Shown one piece after another: positions 46,912-56,986 of a stretch of 64,000 nucleotides of DNA (its first letter is position 1; every line of letters begins with the position of its first letter). The DNA is taken from the NCBI RefSeq assembly GCF_000745015.1, contig NZ_JQNA01000002.1:2728001-2792000 (forward strand), given 5' to 3'. The notes beneath the pieces were generated by a model. It was not told the DNA's origin. It did no database searches and saw only the letters and a list, made by a program, of their open reading frames with translations. This stretch comes from Burkholderia sp. 9120 (GTDB lineage: Bacteria; Pseudomonadota; Gammaproteobacteria; Burkholderiales; Burkholderiaceae). The position numbers and the translations under genes are program-made.

Positions 46912-47087
46912 GATCTTGGGGATTGTAAGTCATGCCATTTATGCGGCGGCGCAAGTTGTATGAGCGTCGTCAAAAGCCGGCGCGGCTCGCCGAATTGGGG
47001 CGCGGACATTTCAGGATGGGCGTGGCGCCAAGCGGGATACCATCGGCGGCTCTTTTTTCGGCGGCCGGCTGGGCTGCGTTTCGATCC

Positions 47088-47861
47088 ATGACACCGATTT
47101 CGATCATCATGCCGTGCTACAACGCCGCGCCGACGCTGGTCCGCGCGCTGCAAAGCTGCCTGAGCCAGCCCGAGGCGGCGCAGATTGTTGTTGTCGACGA
47201 CGGGTCGTCGGATGCGTCGGCCGATATGGTGACTTATTGCGCGTCGTTCGACCCGCGCGTGAGCCTGCTGTCCATGCCTTGCAACGGCGGCGCCGCGCGG
47301 GCGCGCAACTGGGGCGCGCTGCATGCGTCGCACAACCTGCTCGCCTTTCTCGATGCCGACGACGAGTATCTGCCCGGCGCGCTCACTGCCGCCGCCGATT
47401 TCCTTGCGCAAAACCTGGCGGACATGGCCGTGCGCCTCGACGTCGAGTACACCGGCTTTCCCGCCCAACTCACCGCGCATCCCGACTTCGCCGTGCATTC
47501 GGCGACGCTCAGCAACACGGTGCCGAGCAGCCTGATCATCCGGCGCGCGGCGTTCGCGGCGCTCGGCGGGTTTCCGATGGATCCGGTGTTTCGCCGCATC
47601 GGCGGAGAAGACGGCGCGTTTTCGTGGGCGTTACGCGACATGTTCGGCAACCGGCGTCTCGACGACACGCCACGCGTGCGCATGCATTACCACCCGGGCA
47701 TTCACGCCGAACGCTACTTCCGCATCGCGCTGGGCTTGCAGCAGCCGGACCCCGCCGATGTCGCCGACGCATTCCACTTTTCAAAGCGCTTTGTTGATAG
47801 CGCGCGGGTGGGCGTCGATCAATTACGCGCGGCTTTCGTCGCGAATGTGACGGCGACATAA
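47088..47861 (+). CDS. GT2 family glycosyltransferase
   Basis: The 257-residue protein starts [20 protein letters not shown] and has [11 protein letters not shown] (nucleotide-sugar binding) and [17 protein letters not shown], whose DAD is the DxD metal site. This is the GT-A fold of family 2. There is no membrane segment. The acceptor is unknown. The longer frame from 46932 is not convincing because the extra 52 residues are not conserved-looking. The 311 bases to ahcY hold the SAH riboswitch. Confidence 0.88.
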   Translation: MTPISIIMPCYNAAPTLVRALQSCLSQPEAAQIVVVDDGSSDASADMVTYCASFDPRVSLLSMPCNGGAARARNWGALHASHNLLAFLDADDEYLPGALTAAADFLAQNLADMAVRLDVEYTGFPAQLTAHPDFAVHSATLSNTVPSSLIIRRAAFAALGGFPMDPVFRRIGGEDGAFSWALRDMFGNRRLDDTPRVRMHYHPGIHAERYFRIALGLQQPDPADVADAFHFSKRFVDSARVGVDQLRAAFVANVTAT

Positions 47862-48005
47862 GCCACACCGGCCAACGCCCCACAAGCCGCACGCTGAAGG
47901 CCAAACACCCCTCCGCCGCACGCCGTTTTCCGCTCGCCAAAACCGGCCCGCGCGAAAAACCGAAGCTCGCCACCAAGCCATCTCGATTTGCTACAATCGC
48001 CGTTC

Positions 48006-48135
48006 GCCTTCGAGGAGCGTTGCGACGGGTACCGCGAATCAACATTCGCCGGCCGCCCGCCAGGCTCGAAGGCTTCAATCGGAGGGGTGAATGCGCCATG
48101 CGCTTTCACCACCACCGCATCGAACCGCGCTCACG
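48006..48135 (+). ncRNA. SAH riboswitch
   Basis: The pattern matches the S-adenosylhomocysteine riboswitch known upstream of ahcY in beta-proteobacteria. GCCTTCGAG (48006-48014) pairs with CTCGAAGGC (48065-48073) to form P1. The conserved GAGGAGCGTTGCGACGGG follows on the 5' side, with CCGCCAGGCTCG on the 3' side. The extra hairpin GGTGAA/TTCACC is at 48086-48110. The pseudoknot strand GCGCTCACG (48127-48135) can pair with GAGCG. Binding of SAH would raise ahcY expression. Confidence 0.92.
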
Positions 48136-48172
48136 TCAAATTTCTAGTCAATTTCTTAGAAAGGAGGGCGTG

Positions 48173-49594
48173 ATGAACGCCGCAGTAATCGATTCCCAAG
48201 CTTCCCAGGACTTCATTGTTGCCGACATGTCGCTTGCCGACTGGGGCCGCAAGGAACTGACCATCGCCGAGACGGAAATGCCCGGCCTCGTGCAAACGCG
48301 CGAAGAGTACAAGGCGCAGCAACCGCTGAAGGGCGCGCGTGTGGCAGGTTCGCTGCACATGACGATCCAGACCGGCGTGCTGATCGAGACGCTCACCGCG
48401 CTCGGCGCCGACGTGCGTTGGGCCTCGTGCAACATCTTCTCGACGCAAGACCACGCTGCCGCCGCGATCGCCAAGGCCGGCGTGCCGGTGTTCGCGTTCA
48501 AGGGCGAATCGCTCGACGAATACTGGGAGTTCTCGCACCGCATTTTCGAATGGCCGAACGGCGAATTCGCCAACATGATCCTCGACGACGGCGGCGACGC
48601 CACGTTGCTGCTGATCCTCGGTTCGAAGGCGGAGAAAGACCGTTCGGTGATCTCGAAGCCGACCAACGAAGAAGAAGTCGCGCTGTACAAGTCGATCGCG
48701 TCTCACCTGGATGCGGATCCGACGTGGTACTCCACGCGCCTCGCGCACATCAAGGGCGTGACGGAAGAAACCACCACCGGCGTGCACCGTCTGTATCAGA
48801 TGGAAAAGGAAGGCCGCCTGCCGTTCCCGGCCTTCAACGTCAACGATTCGGTCACCAAGTCGAAGTTCGACAACCTGTATGGTTGCCGTGAGTCGCTGGT
48901 CGACGGTATCAAGCGCGCAACCGACGTGATGATCGCGGGCAAGATCGCGGTCGTGGCGGGTTACGGCGACGTGGGCAAGGGCTGCGCGCAATCGCTGCGC
49001 GGTCTGGGCGCCACCGTGTGGGTGACCGAAATCGATCCGATCTGCGCACTGCAGGCGGCGATGGAAGGCTACCGCGTCGTGACGATGGAATACGCGGCGG
49101 ACAAGGCCGACATCTTCGTGACGGCAACCGGCAACTTCCACGTGATCGGCCACGATCACATGGCGGCCATGCGTCACAACGCGATCGTCTGCAACATCGG
49201 TCACTTTGATTCGGAAATCGACATTGCGTCGACCCGTCAGTACCAGTGGGACAACATCAAGCCGCAAGTCGACCACATCATTTTCCCGGACGGCAAGCGC
49301 GTGATCCTGCTGGCTGAAGGGCGCCTCGTGAACCTGGGTTGCGCGACGGGCCACCCGTCGTTCGTGATGTCGAACTCGTTCACGAACCAGACGCTCGCGC
49401 AGATCGAACTGTTCACGCAGGGCGAGAAGTACGAGAACAAGGTCTACGTGTTGCCGAAGCATCTGGACGAGAAGGTCGCACGCCTGCATCTGGCACGCAT
49501 CGGCGCAAACCTGACCGTGCTGTCGGACGAGCAGGCTGGCTACATCGGTGTCGACAAGAACGGCCCGTTCAAGCCGAACCACTACCGCTATTAA
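48173..49594 (+). CDS. ahcY: adenosylhomocysteinase
   Basis: AhcY hydrolyses S-adenosylhomocysteine to adenosine and homocysteine and so relieves methyltransferase inhibition. The 473-residue protein follows a perfect AAGGAGG site. The NAD fold is in [20 protein letters not shown], and [20 protein letters not shown] and the C-terminal KPNHYRY are as expected. The riboswitch, not an upstream frame, explains the leader. It heads the ahcY-PF04020-metF group. Confidence 0.98.
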   Translation: MNAAVIDSQASQDFIVADMSLADWGRKELTIAETEMPGLVQTREEYKAQQPLKGARVAGSLHMTIQTGVLIETLTALGADVRWASCNIFSTQDHAAAAIAKAGVPVFAFKGESLDEYWEFSHRIFEWPNGEFANMILDDGGDATLLLILGSKAEKDRSVISKPTNEEEVALYKSIASHLDADPTWYSTRLAHIKGVTEETTTGVHRLYQMEKEGRLPFPAFNVNDSVTKSKFDNLYGCRESLVDGIKRATDVMIAGKIAVVAGYGDVGKGCAQSLRGLGATVWVTEIDPICALQAAMEGYRVVTMEYAADKADIFVTATGNFHVIGHDHMAAMRHNAIVCNIGHFDSEIDIASTRQYQWDNIKPQVDHIIFPDGKRVILLAEGRLVNLGCATGHPSFVMSNSFTNQTLAQIELFTQGEKYENKVYVLPKHLDEKVARLHLARIGANLTVLSDEQAGYIGVDKNGPFKPNHYRY

Positions 49595-49634
49595 GCACGT
49601 GGGCGGTTTGACGGCATGACAGTTTGACGACAGG

Positions 49635-49657
49635 GCGGCGCATCATGCGCCGCTTTG
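49635..49657 (+). terminator. hairpin after ahcY
   Basis: GCGGCGCA and TGCGCCGC pair across a TCA loop and TTTG follows. The short tail may allow read-through into the next two genes. Confidence 0.6.
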
Positions 49658-49735
49658 TTCGCCATCGCCGCCTTTTCTGCGCTTTTTTCCGCGCGTTTCT
49701 GCGTTACCGCACATCCTGCTTGAAAGGAGCTCTAC

Positions 49736-50089
49736 ATGACCGTGCTGCTGACCTGGCTGATCAACGCGCTCGCGCTCCTGATCATCACCTACCTCGTTCC
49801 GTCGATCCATATCCGCAGTTTCGGCACCGCCCTGATCGTCGCGGTGGTGCTCGGCTTGATCAATACCGTCCTGCGGCCGGTGCTGATCCTGTTGACGCTG
49901 CCCGTCACGATCGTCACGCTCGGGCTTTTCATTCTGGTGGTCAATGCGCTGTGCTTCTGGCTGTGCGCGTCGCTGCTGAAGGGCTTCGAAGTGTCGGGTT
50001 TCTGGTCGGCGTTCATCGGCTCGATTCTGTACAGCATCGTTTCGTGGATCCTGTCCGCGATTATTTTCGGCAACCGCAGTCTCGGTTGA
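49736..50089 (+). CDS. PF04020 small membrane protein (phage-holin-like, YvlD type)
   Basis: The 117-residue protein has four hydrophobic helices and the family text VVLGLINTVLRPVLILLTLP, followed by VTIVTLGLFILVVNALCFW. The family is often labelled phage holin family protein, but no phage gene is near. It lies between ahcY and metF, an arrangement I recall from related Burkholderiales. Function is unknown. The start follows AAAGGAG. Confidence 0.85.
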   Translation: MTVLLTWLINALALLIITYLVPSIHIRSFGTALIVAVVLGLINTVLRPVLILLTLPVTIVTLGLFILVVNALCFWLCASLLKGFEVSGFWSAFIGSILYSIVSWILSAIIFGNRSLG

Positions 50090-50100
50090 CCTACTGAATC

Positions 50101-50931
50101 ATGAACCCCATCGAACTTTCATTCGAATTCTTCCCGCCGAAAACCGCGGAAGGCGTCGACAAGCTGCGCGCCACGCGTGCGCAGCTCGCGCCGCTCAAGC
50201 CCAAGTTCGTGTCCGTCACGTTCGGGGCGGGCGGCTCGACGCAGCAGGGCACGCTCGACACCGTCGTCGATATCGCGAAGGAAGGCATCGAAGCGGCGCC
50301 GCACGTGTCGTGCATCGGTTCCTCCAAAGACAGCCTGCGCGCGATTCTCAACGAGTATCGCGCGCATGGCATTCGCCATATCGTCGCGCTGCGCGGCGAT
50401 TTGCCGTCCGGCATGGGTGAGGTCGGCGAGTTGCGTTATGCGTCGGAACTGGTGAGCTTTATCCGCGCCGAATTCGGCGACTGGTTCTGGATCGAGGTGG
50501 CCGGCTATCCGGAGTACCACCCGCAGTCGCGCTCGCCGCGTCACGATATGGACAATTTTGTGCGCAAGGTGAAGGCCGGCGCCAACTCGGTGATCACGCA
50601 GTACTTCTTCAATGCGGACGCCTATTTCCGTTTCGTCGACGACGCGCAGAAGCTCGGCGTGGACGTGCCGATCGTGCCAGGCATCATGCCGATCACGAAC
50701 TACTCGCAACTGATGCGTTTCTCCGAGATGTGCGGCGCGGAAGTGCCGCGTTGGGTTGCGCGCCGGCTGGAAAGCTTCGGCGACGACCGCGAGTCGATTC
50801 GCGCGTTCGGGCTCGACGTGGTGACGGACCTCTGCGAGCGCCTGCTCGACGCCAAAGTGCCGGGTTTGCATTTCTACACGCTGAATGGCGCCGCGGCGAC
50901 CAAGGCGATCTGCGAACGCCTGAACGCCTGA
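50101..50931 (+). CDS. metF: methylenetetrahydrofolate reductase
   Basis: MetF makes 5-methyl-THF for methionine synthesis. The 276-residue protein begins MNPIELSFEFFPPKTAEGVD; VSVTFGAGGSTQQGT, ITQYFFNADAYFRF and VPIVPGIMPITNY are conserved family segments. It is eleven bases after the PF04020 gene. Together with ahcY it completes two steps of the activated methyl cycle under one riboswitch leader. Confidence 0.97.
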   Translation: MNPIELSFEFFPPKTAEGVDKLRATRAQLAPLKPKFVSVTFGAGGSTQQGTLDTVVDIAKEGIEAAPHVSCIGSSKDSLRAILNEYRAHGIRHIVALRGDLPSGMGEVGELRYASELVSFIRAEFGDWFWIEVAGYPEYHPQSRSPRHDMDNFVRKVKAGANSVITQYFFNADAYFRFVDDAQKLGVDVPIVPGIMPITNYSQLMRFSEMCGAEVPRWVARRLESFGDDRESIRAFGLDVVTDLCERLLDAKVPGLHFYTLNGAAATKAICERLNA

Positions 50932-50963
50932 ACGCTTAAGATCCGGTTTGCCTGGATCTGGGC

Positions 50964-51003
50964 AAAAAACCGCGCGGCCGATGCAAGCCGCGCGGTTTTT
51001 TTT
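50964..51003 (+). terminator. strong terminator after metF
   Basis: An A-run, the stem CCGCGCGGC and its complement around an eight-base loop, then eight Ts. The A-run on the left makes it potentially bidirectional. The rest of 51004-51261 holds no gene. Confidence 0.92.
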
Positions 51004-51189
51004 GCGCCGCACCAACCGCGCGCCGTCGCGCCCGGCAAGCTGCGGGTCTCAAGAGCCGCCTGAAATAGCCACGGCCGCTATGCTTTTTCTGATCCCACCC
51101 TCTGCAGCGCGTCGGCCGGCCAGCGCCGATGGGCGGAGCGCCTTATGCCCTAAAGGTTTCCGATCGTCAACACGGGTAATTTCCTCCGC

Positions 51190-51219
51190 TTGTTGCCCCG
51201 AGCCAAGCTCAAGTAAGAT
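51190..51219 (+). promoter_or_regulatory. possible promoter of dppA
   Basis: TTGTTG (51190-51195) and TAAGAT (51214-51219) are 18 bases apart and lie 43 bases before the dppA start. The -35 match is poor, so this is tentative. Confidence 0.35.
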
Positions 51220-51261
51220 CGCGCTACGCTGGCGATAGCCGGCCCCGATCCTGGAGGAAAC

Positions 51262-52890
51262 ATGAAGCAAAACAATCTGTTGCGCGCCGTGCGTGTTACG
51301 ACGCTCGTCGCCGCCGCAGCGGCATCGATGGTGGGCGCCAGTGTCGCGCGCGCCGAGATTCCGAATAAAACCCTGGTTTACTGCTCAGAAGGCAGTCCTG
51401 CGGGTTTTGATCCGGCCCAATACACCACGGGCACCGACTTCACGGCTAACACGTTCACCGTCTACAACCGCCTCGTCGAATTCGAGCGCGGCGGCACCAA
51501 GGTCGAGCCGGGCCTCGCCGAAAAGTGGGAAGTCTCCGCGGACGGCAAGACGTACACATTCCATCTGCGTCACGGCGTGAAGTTCCAGACCACGTCGTTC
51601 TTCAAGCCGACCCGCGAATTCAACGCGGACGATGTCCTGTTCACGTTCCAGCGCATGCTCGACCCGAACTCGGCGTTCCATAAGGCGTACCCGGTCCAGT
51701 TCCCGTACTTCACGGACATGGGCCTCGACAAGCTGATCACCGGCGTCGAAAAGGTCGACCCGTACACGGTCAAGTTCACGCTGAAGGAAGTCAACGCACC
51801 GTTCATCCAGAATCTGGCGATGGAATACGCGTCGATCCTGTCGAGCGAATACGGCGACCAGTTGATGAAGGCCGGCAAGGCCGCCGACATCAACCAGTAC
51901 CCGGTGGGCACGGGTCCGTTCATTTTCCGCAGCTACACGAAAGACGCGACGATCCGCTTCGACGGCAATCCGGATTACTGGAAGCCGAACGCGGTGAAGA
52001 TCTCGAAGCTGATCTTCTCGATCACGCCGGACGCCGGCGTGCGCGTGCAGAAGATCAAGCGCGACGAATGCCAGGTGATGAGCTATCCGCGTCCGGCCGA
52101 CATCGCGCCGCTGAAGGCTGAAGCCAACATCGACATGCCGTCGCAACCGGGCTTCAACCTCGGCTACCTCGCGTACAACGTCACGCACAAGCCGGTCGAC
52201 AAGCTCGAAGTGCGTCAGGCGCTCGATATGGCGATCAACAAGAAGGCGATCATCGACTCGGTGTATCAAGGCGCGGGCCAGGCCGCAACGAACCCGATGC
52301 CGCCGACCCAATGGTCGTACGACAAGAACCTGAAGAGCGCGTCCTACGATACGGACAAGGCCAAGGCGCTGCTCGCGAAGGCCGGCTTCCCGAACGGCTT
52401 CGACATCACGCTGTGGGCAATGCCGGTGCAACGCGCCTACAACCCGAACGCCCGTCTGATGGCGGAAATGATCCAGGCCGACTGGGCCAAGATCGGCGTG
52501 AAGGCGAAGATCGTCACGTATGAATGGGGCGAGTACATCAAGCGCGCGCACGCGGGTGAAGACGACACGATGCTGATCGGCTGGACCGGCGACAACGGCG
52601 ATCCGGACAACTGGCTCGGCACGCTGCTCGGCTGCGAAGCGGTGAACGGCAACAACTTCTCGAAGTGGTGCTACAAGCCGTTCGACGATCTGGTCCAGAA
52701 GGGTCGCGTCACGTCCGATCAAGGCGCGCGCACCTCGGCGTACATGCAGGCGCAGCAGATCTTCGCGCAGCAACTGCCGTTCTCGCCGATCGCTCACTCC
52801 ACTGTTTACCAACCGGTCAGCAAGAAGGTGGTCGACATGCGCATTGAACCGCTCGGCTACGCGCGCTTCGACGGCGTCAGCGTCAAGTAA
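51262..52890 (+). CDS. dppA: dipeptide/oligopeptide-binding protein of an ABC transporter
   Basis: The 542-residue precursor has a signal peptide ending ARA, then EIPNKTLVYCSEGSPAGFDP, like DppA. The family-5 signature region KVEPGLAEKWEVSADGKTY follows. It is a periplasmic solute receptor feeding the permease encoded next. The start follows GGAGGAA. A hairpin after the gene may keep its transcript level above that of dppBCDF. Confidence 0.95.
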   Translation: MKQNNLLRAVRVTTLVAAAAASMVGASVARAEIPNKTLVYCSEGSPAGFDPAQYTTGTDFTANTFTVYNRLVEFERGGTKVEPGLAEKWEVSADGKTYTFHLRHGVKFQTTSFFKPTREFNADDVLFTFQRMLDPNSAFHKAYPVQFPYFTDMGLDKLITGVEKVDPYTVKFTLKEVNAPFIQNLAMEYASILSSEYGDQLMKAGKAADINQYPVGTGPFIFRSYTKDATIRFDGNPDYWKPNAVKISKLIFSITPDAGVRVQKIKRDECQVMSYPRPADIAPLKAEANIDMPSQPGFNLGYLAYNVTHKPVDKLEVRQALDMAINKKAIIDSVYQGAGQAATNPMPPTQWSYDKNLKSASYDTDKAKALLAKAGFPNGFDITLWAMPVQRAYNPNARLMAEMIQADWAKIGVKAKIVTYEWGEYIKRAHAGEDDTMLIGWTGDNGDPDNWLGTLLGCEAVNGNNFSKWCYKPFDDLVQKGRVTSDQGARTSAYMQAQQIFAQQLPFSPIAHSTVYQPVSKKVVDMRIEPLGYARFDGVSVK

Positions 52891-52958
52891 TTCGCCAGGC
52901 GAATCGTAATAGTTACGCAGTACGCTTTTCGCACGGTTAGAAAACTGGTCGAAATGGT

Positions 52959-53002
52959 CCGGCGACCGGGGTCACAAGCCCTCGTCGCCGGTTGCGTTTT
53001 TT
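52959..53002 (+). terminator. attenuator-like terminator between dppA and dppB
   Basis: CCGGCGAC pairs with GTCGCCGG and is followed shortly by TTTTTT at 52997-53002. It lies inside the operon, so partial termination is likely. Confidence 0.75.
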
Positions 53003-53029
53003 CTTCATCAAGACCATAGGGACAAAACC

Positions 53030-54040
53030 ATGTTCCGCTTTGTTTTGCGCCGCATCGGCATGGTGATTCCGACTTTCATCGGCATCACGATCCTTGCGTT
53101 CGCGCTAATTCACCTGATTCCGGGCGACCCCATCGAAGTGATGATGGGCGAGCGCGGCGTCGATCCCGCCATGCACGCCGCGGCGCTGCACCGACTCGGG
53201 CTCGACGAATCCCTGCCGATGCAGTACATCCACTACGTCGGCCGTGCGCTGCATGGGGACCTCGGCACGTCGATCATCACCAACACCAGCGTAATGGGTG
53301 AATTCCTCGCGCGCTTTCCCGCCACGATCGAACTGTCGATCTGCGCCATGCTGTTCGCGCTGATCGTGGGCTTGCCCGCCGGCGTGTTCGCGGCGTTGCG
53401 ACGCGGTACGGTGGTCGATCACGGCGTGATGGGCACGGCTTTGACCGGCTACTCGATGCCGATCTTCTGGTGGGGTTTGATCCTCATCATGGTGTTCTCC
53501 GTGAAGCTCGGCTGGACGCCGGTGTCGGGCCGCATCGCGGTCGAATACGACATTCCGCACGTCACGGGTTTCATGCTGATCGACGCGATGATGTCGACCG
53601 ACGAAGGCGCGTTCAAATCCGCGCTGAGCCATCTGATCCTGCCGGCGATCGTGCTCGGCACGATTCCGCTGGCAGTCGTCGCGCGAATGACGCGTTCGTC
53701 GATGCTCGAAGTGCTGCGCGAGGATTACATCCGCACCGCGCGCGCGAAGGGCTTGTCGCCGGGCCGCGTGATCATCGTGCATGCGTTGCGCAATGCGCTG
53801 ATTCCGGTCGTCACGGTGATCGGTTTGCAGGTCGGCACGCTGCTCGCGGGCGCGGTGCTGACCGAGACGCTGTTTTCGTGGCCGGGTATCGGCAAGTGGC
53901 TGATCGACGCGATCAGCCGGCGCGATTATCCGGTGGTGCAGGGCGGTATCCTGATGATCGCCACGCTGGTGATCGTTGTGAACCTGTTCGTCGACCTGTT
54001 GTACGGCGTGCTCAATCCACGCATCCGCCATACGAGGTAA
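53030..54040 (+). CDS. dppB: dipeptide ABC transporter permease
   Basis: The 336-residue protein has six hydrophobic helices and begins MFRFVLRRIGMVIPTFIGIT, as DppB does. The EAA loop reads REDYIRTARAKGLSPGRVII. The periplasmic stretch before helix two is the usual length. Downstream genes follow within seven bases. Confidence 0.96.
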   Translation: MFRFVLRRIGMVIPTFIGITILAFALIHLIPGDPIEVMMGERGVDPAMHAAALHRLGLDESLPMQYIHYVGRALHGDLGTSIITNTSVMGEFLARFPATIELSICAMLFALIVGLPAGVFAALRRGTVVDHGVMGTALTGYSMPIFWWGLILIMVFSVKLGWTPVSGRIAVEYDIPHVTGFMLIDAMMSTDEGAFKSALSHLILPAIVLGTIPLAVVARMTRSSMLEVLREDYIRTARAKGLSPGRVIIVHALRNALIPVVTVIGLQVGTLLAGAVLTETLFSWPGIGKWLIDAISRRDYPVVQGGILMIATLVIVVNLFVDLLYGVLNPRIRHTR

Positions 54041-54046
54041 ATCACT

Positions 54047-54964
54047 ATGGCCGACATTCAAAATACAGTCCCCCAGGCAGTGACGCCGTCCAGTGGCCGC
54101 GCTATCGCGGCCCGTGAATTCTGGGCGAATTTCTCGCGCAACCGAGGTGCGGTCGGCGCGGGCATCATCGTGCTGGCATTGATCTTCATCGCGATCTTCG
54201 CGCCGTTGATCGCGCCGCACAGCCCGATCGAGCAATACCGCGACAACGTGAAGATTCCGCCCGCCTGGCTCGACGGCGGCAACTGGAAGTTCATTCTCGG
54301 CACCGACGAAGCGGGCCGCGACATCCTCTCGCGTCTCATGTACGGCGCGCGGCTGTCGTTCTGGATCGGCTTCGTTTCGGTGGTGCTCGCGCTGATTCCG
54401 GGCATCGTGCTCGGCTTGATCGCGGCGTTCTTCGAAAAGTGGGCCGATACGCCGATCATGCGCATCATGGACGTGCTGCTCGCGTTGCCGTCGCTGCTGC
54501 TCGCGGTCGCGGTGGTGGCGATCATCGGTCCCGGTCTCGTCAACACGATGCTGGCGATCGCGATCGTCGCGTTGCCGGGTTATGTGCGTTTGACGCGCGC
54601 GTCCGCGCAGGGCGAGTTGCAGAAGGAATACGTGACGGCGTCGCGCGTGGCGGGCGCGGGCACCTTGCGGCTGATGTTCTCGCAAGTGCTGCCGAACTGC
54701 ACCGCGCCGCTGATCGTGCAGGCCACGCTGGGTTTCTCGTCGGCGATTCTCGACGCGGCCGCGCTCGGCTTTCTCGGCCTCGGCGTGCAACCGCCGTCGG
54801 CGGAGTGGGGCGCGATGCTGGCTTCGGCACGCGATTACATCGACAACGCCTGGTGGATCGTCACGTTGCCCGGTCTGTCCATCGTGATCTCGGTGCTGGC
54901 GATCAACCTGCTCGGCGACGGGCTGCGCGATGCGCTCGACCCCAAACTGAAACGGATGGCGTGA
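54047..54964 (+). CDS. dppC: dipeptide ABC transporter permease
   Basis: The 305-residue protein has a soluble N-terminus, [20 protein letters not shown], and the EAA loop [20 protein letters not shown]. This is the DppC/OppC pattern. It pairs with DppB. It is followed after one base by dppD. Confidence 0.96.
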   Translation: MADIQNTVPQAVTPSSGRAIAAREFWANFSRNRGAVGAGIIVLALIFIAIFAPLIAPHSPIEQYRDNVKIPPAWLDGGNWKFILGTDEAGRDILSRLMYGARLSFWIGFVSVVLALIPGIVLGLIAAFFEKWADTPIMRIMDVLLALPSLLLAVAVVAIIGPGLVNTMLAIAIVALPGYVRLTRASAQGELQKEYVTASRVAGAGTLRLMFSQVLPNCTAPLIVQATLGFSSAILDAAALGFLGLGVQPPSAEWGAMLASARDYIDNAWWIVTLPGLSIVISVLAINLLGDGLRDALDPKLKRMA

Positions 54965-54965
54965 T

Positions 54966-55970
54966 ATGACGAATCTATTGACCATCCGCAACCTGGCGGT
55001 GAATTTCAACGGGCTGCCTGCGGTCGACCGCATCAGCCTCGACGTGGCGCCGGGCGAAGTCGTCGGCGTAGTCGGCGAATCCGGTTCGGGCAAGAGCGTC
55101 ACGATGATGGCGCTGATGGGCCTGATCGACGCACCCGGCAAAGTCACCGCCGACGAAGTCACCTTCAACGGCCGCGATCTGCTGAAAGCCTCGGCGAAGG
55201 AACGCCGCAAGATCATCGGCAAAGACATCGCGATGGTGTTTCAGGACGCGCTCACCAGTCTGAATCCGAGCTACACGGTCGGCTATCAGATCAAGGAAGT
55301 GCTGAAGCTGCACGAAGGCCTGCGCGGCAGCGCGCTGGACAAGCGCGCATTGGAACTGCTGGATCAGGTCGGCATTCCCGACCCGAAAGGCCGCATCGGC
55401 TCGTTCCCGCATCAGATGTCGGGCGGTATGAACCAGCGCGTGATGATTGCGATGGCGATTGCCTGCAACCCGAAGCTGCTGATCGCCGACGAACCGACCA
55501 CCGCGCTCGACGTCACGATCCAGGCGCAGATCATGGAACTGCTGATCAAGCTGCAGAAGGAACGCGGCATGGCGCTGGTGCTGATCTCGCACGATCTGGC
55601 GGTGGTGTCCGAGGTCGCGCAACGCGTCGCGGTCATGTACGCTGGCGAAGTGATCGAAACCAACCAGGTGCCCGATATCTTCGCCGCGCCGCATCATCCG
55701 TACACGGAAGCGCTGCTGGCGGCGATTCCCGAGCACAACGTCGGCGCGGTGCGGCTGGCCGCGTTGCCGGGCATGGTGCCGGGGCGTGACGATCGGCCCA
55801 AAGGGTGTCTGTTCGCGCCGCGCTGCAAGTACGTGGCCGACGACTGCACCAAGGCGCGCCCGGCGCTGGCGCCGCTGCAAGGCCATGCCGAGGTGGCGCG
55901 CGTGCGCTGCATCAAACCCCTGAACCTGAGCGGCGACGCCAACGTTCACACCCATGGAGGCGCACGATGA
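54966..55970 (+). CDS. dppD: dipeptide ABC transporter ATPase
   Basis: The 334-residue ATPase has Walker [11 protein letters not shown], signature [16 protein letters not shown] and Walker [15 protein letters not shown]-terminal cysteine cluster ([14 protein letters not shown]) is the iron-sulfur-like motif of DppD/OppD. The signature reads MSGGM where LSGGQ is usual; GGM is common in this subfamily. It overlaps dppF by four bases. Confidence 0.96.
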   Translation: MTNLLTIRNLAVNFNGLPAVDRISLDVAPGEVVGVVGESGSGKSVTMMALMGLIDAPGKVTADEVTFNGRDLLKASAKERRKIIGKDIAMVFQDALTSLNPSYTVGYQIKEVLKLHEGLRGSALDKRALELLDQVGIPDPKGRIGSFPHQMSGGMNQRVMIAMAIACNPKLLIADEPTTALDVTIQAQIMELLIKLQKERGMALVLISHDLAVVSEVAQRVAVMYAGEVIETNQVPDIFAAPHHPYTEALLAAIPEHNVGAVRLAALPGMVPGRDDRPKGCLFAPRCKYVADDCTKARPALAPLQGHAEVARVRCIKPLNLSGDANVHTHGGAR

Positions 55971-56986
55971 ACGCAGTACCCGAAACGCGGCGCCAGTCGA
56001 ACCATGCGGGCGATCACGTGCTGGTTGCCGACCAGCTCGCGCGTTACTACTCCGTCAAGCGCGGCATGTTTTCCTCGGGCACCGTGAAGGCGCTCAACGG
56101 CGTGTCGTTCGCGCTCGAACGCGGCAAGACGCTGGCGGTGGTCGGCGAATCCGGTTGCGGCAAATCGACGCTGGCGCGCCAGCTCACCATGATCGAAGCG
56201 CCCAGCGCGGGCCGCTTGATGATCGACGGTGAAGACGTGGCGGGCGCGGATCACGCGAAGATCGCGGCGTTGCGGCGGCGCGTGCAGATGGTGTTCCAGA
56301 ATCCGTTTGCATCGCTCAATCCGCGCAAGACCGTCGAGCAGACGCTCGGCGAACCGCTCGCGATCAACACGCAACTGAGCGCGACCGAACGCGCCGAACG
56401 GATCGCGCAGATGATGCGCACCGTCGGCCTGCGTCCGGAACACGCGAAGCGCTATCCGCATATGTTCTCCGGTGGTCAGCGCCAGCGTGTGGCGATTGCC
56501 CGCGCGATGATTCTCGACCCGCAGATCGTGGTTGCCGACGAACCCGTGTCGGCGCTCGACGTGTCGATCCAGGCGCAGATTCTGAATCTGTTCATGGATC
56601 TGCAGGAACAGTTCAAGACCAGCTACGTGTTCATCTCGCACAACCTCTCGGTGGTCGAGCATATCGCTGACGACGTGATGGTGATGTACTTCGGCGGCGT
56701 CGCGGAACTCGGCGACAAGAAGCGGATTTTCTCGAACCCACGGCATCCGTACACGCGCGCGCTGATGTCGGCCACGCCGTCCATCTTCGAAGCGGATCGC
56801 ACCATCAAGATCAAGCTGCAAGGTGAGATGCCGTCGCCGCTGAATCCGCCGTCGGGTTGCACGTTTCACCTGCGCTGCCCGTATGTGATCGACCGCTGCC
56901 GCAGCGAAGAACCGAAGCTGCGCGAAGTGGATGGCCGCCAGGTGTCGTGTCACCGCGCCGAGGAGGTGGGGGACGTGGATGCCTGA
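55967..56986 (+). CDS. dppF: dipeptide ABC transporter ATPase
   Basis: The 339-residue ATPase has Walker [12 protein letters not shown], signature [16 protein letters not shown] and Walker [12 protein letters not shown], and ends with the cysteine-containing [14 protein letters not shown] segment. The ATG at 55967 overlaps the dppD stop; the longer frame is inside dppD. It overlaps the next gene by eight bases. Confidence 0.96.
   Translation: MNAVPETRRQSNHAGDHVLVADQLARYYSVKRGMFSSGTVKALNGVSFALERGKTLAVVGESGCGKSTLARQLTMIEAPSAGRLMIDGEDVAGADHAKIAALRRRVQMVFQNPFASLNPRKTVEQTLGEPLAINTQLSATERAERIAQMMRTVGLRPEHAKRYPHMFSGGQRQRVAIARAMILDPQIVVADEPVSALDVSIQAQILNLFMDLQEQFKTSYVFISHNLSVVEHIADDVMVMYFGGVAELGDKKRIFSNPRHPYTRALMSATPSIFEADRTIKIKLQGEMPSPLNPPSGCTFHLRCPYVIDRCRSEEPKLREVDGRQVSCHRAEEVGDVDA

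Noticed and set aside
46932..47087. N-terminal extension of the glycosyltransferase frame
   Set aside because: The family start [12 protein letters not shown] is at 47088; the added 52 residues look like non-coding leader.
53105..55228. 707-residue open frame on the minus strand opposite dppB-dppD
   Set aside because: Arg/Asp/His-rich composition and antisense placement show it is a codon-bias shadow.
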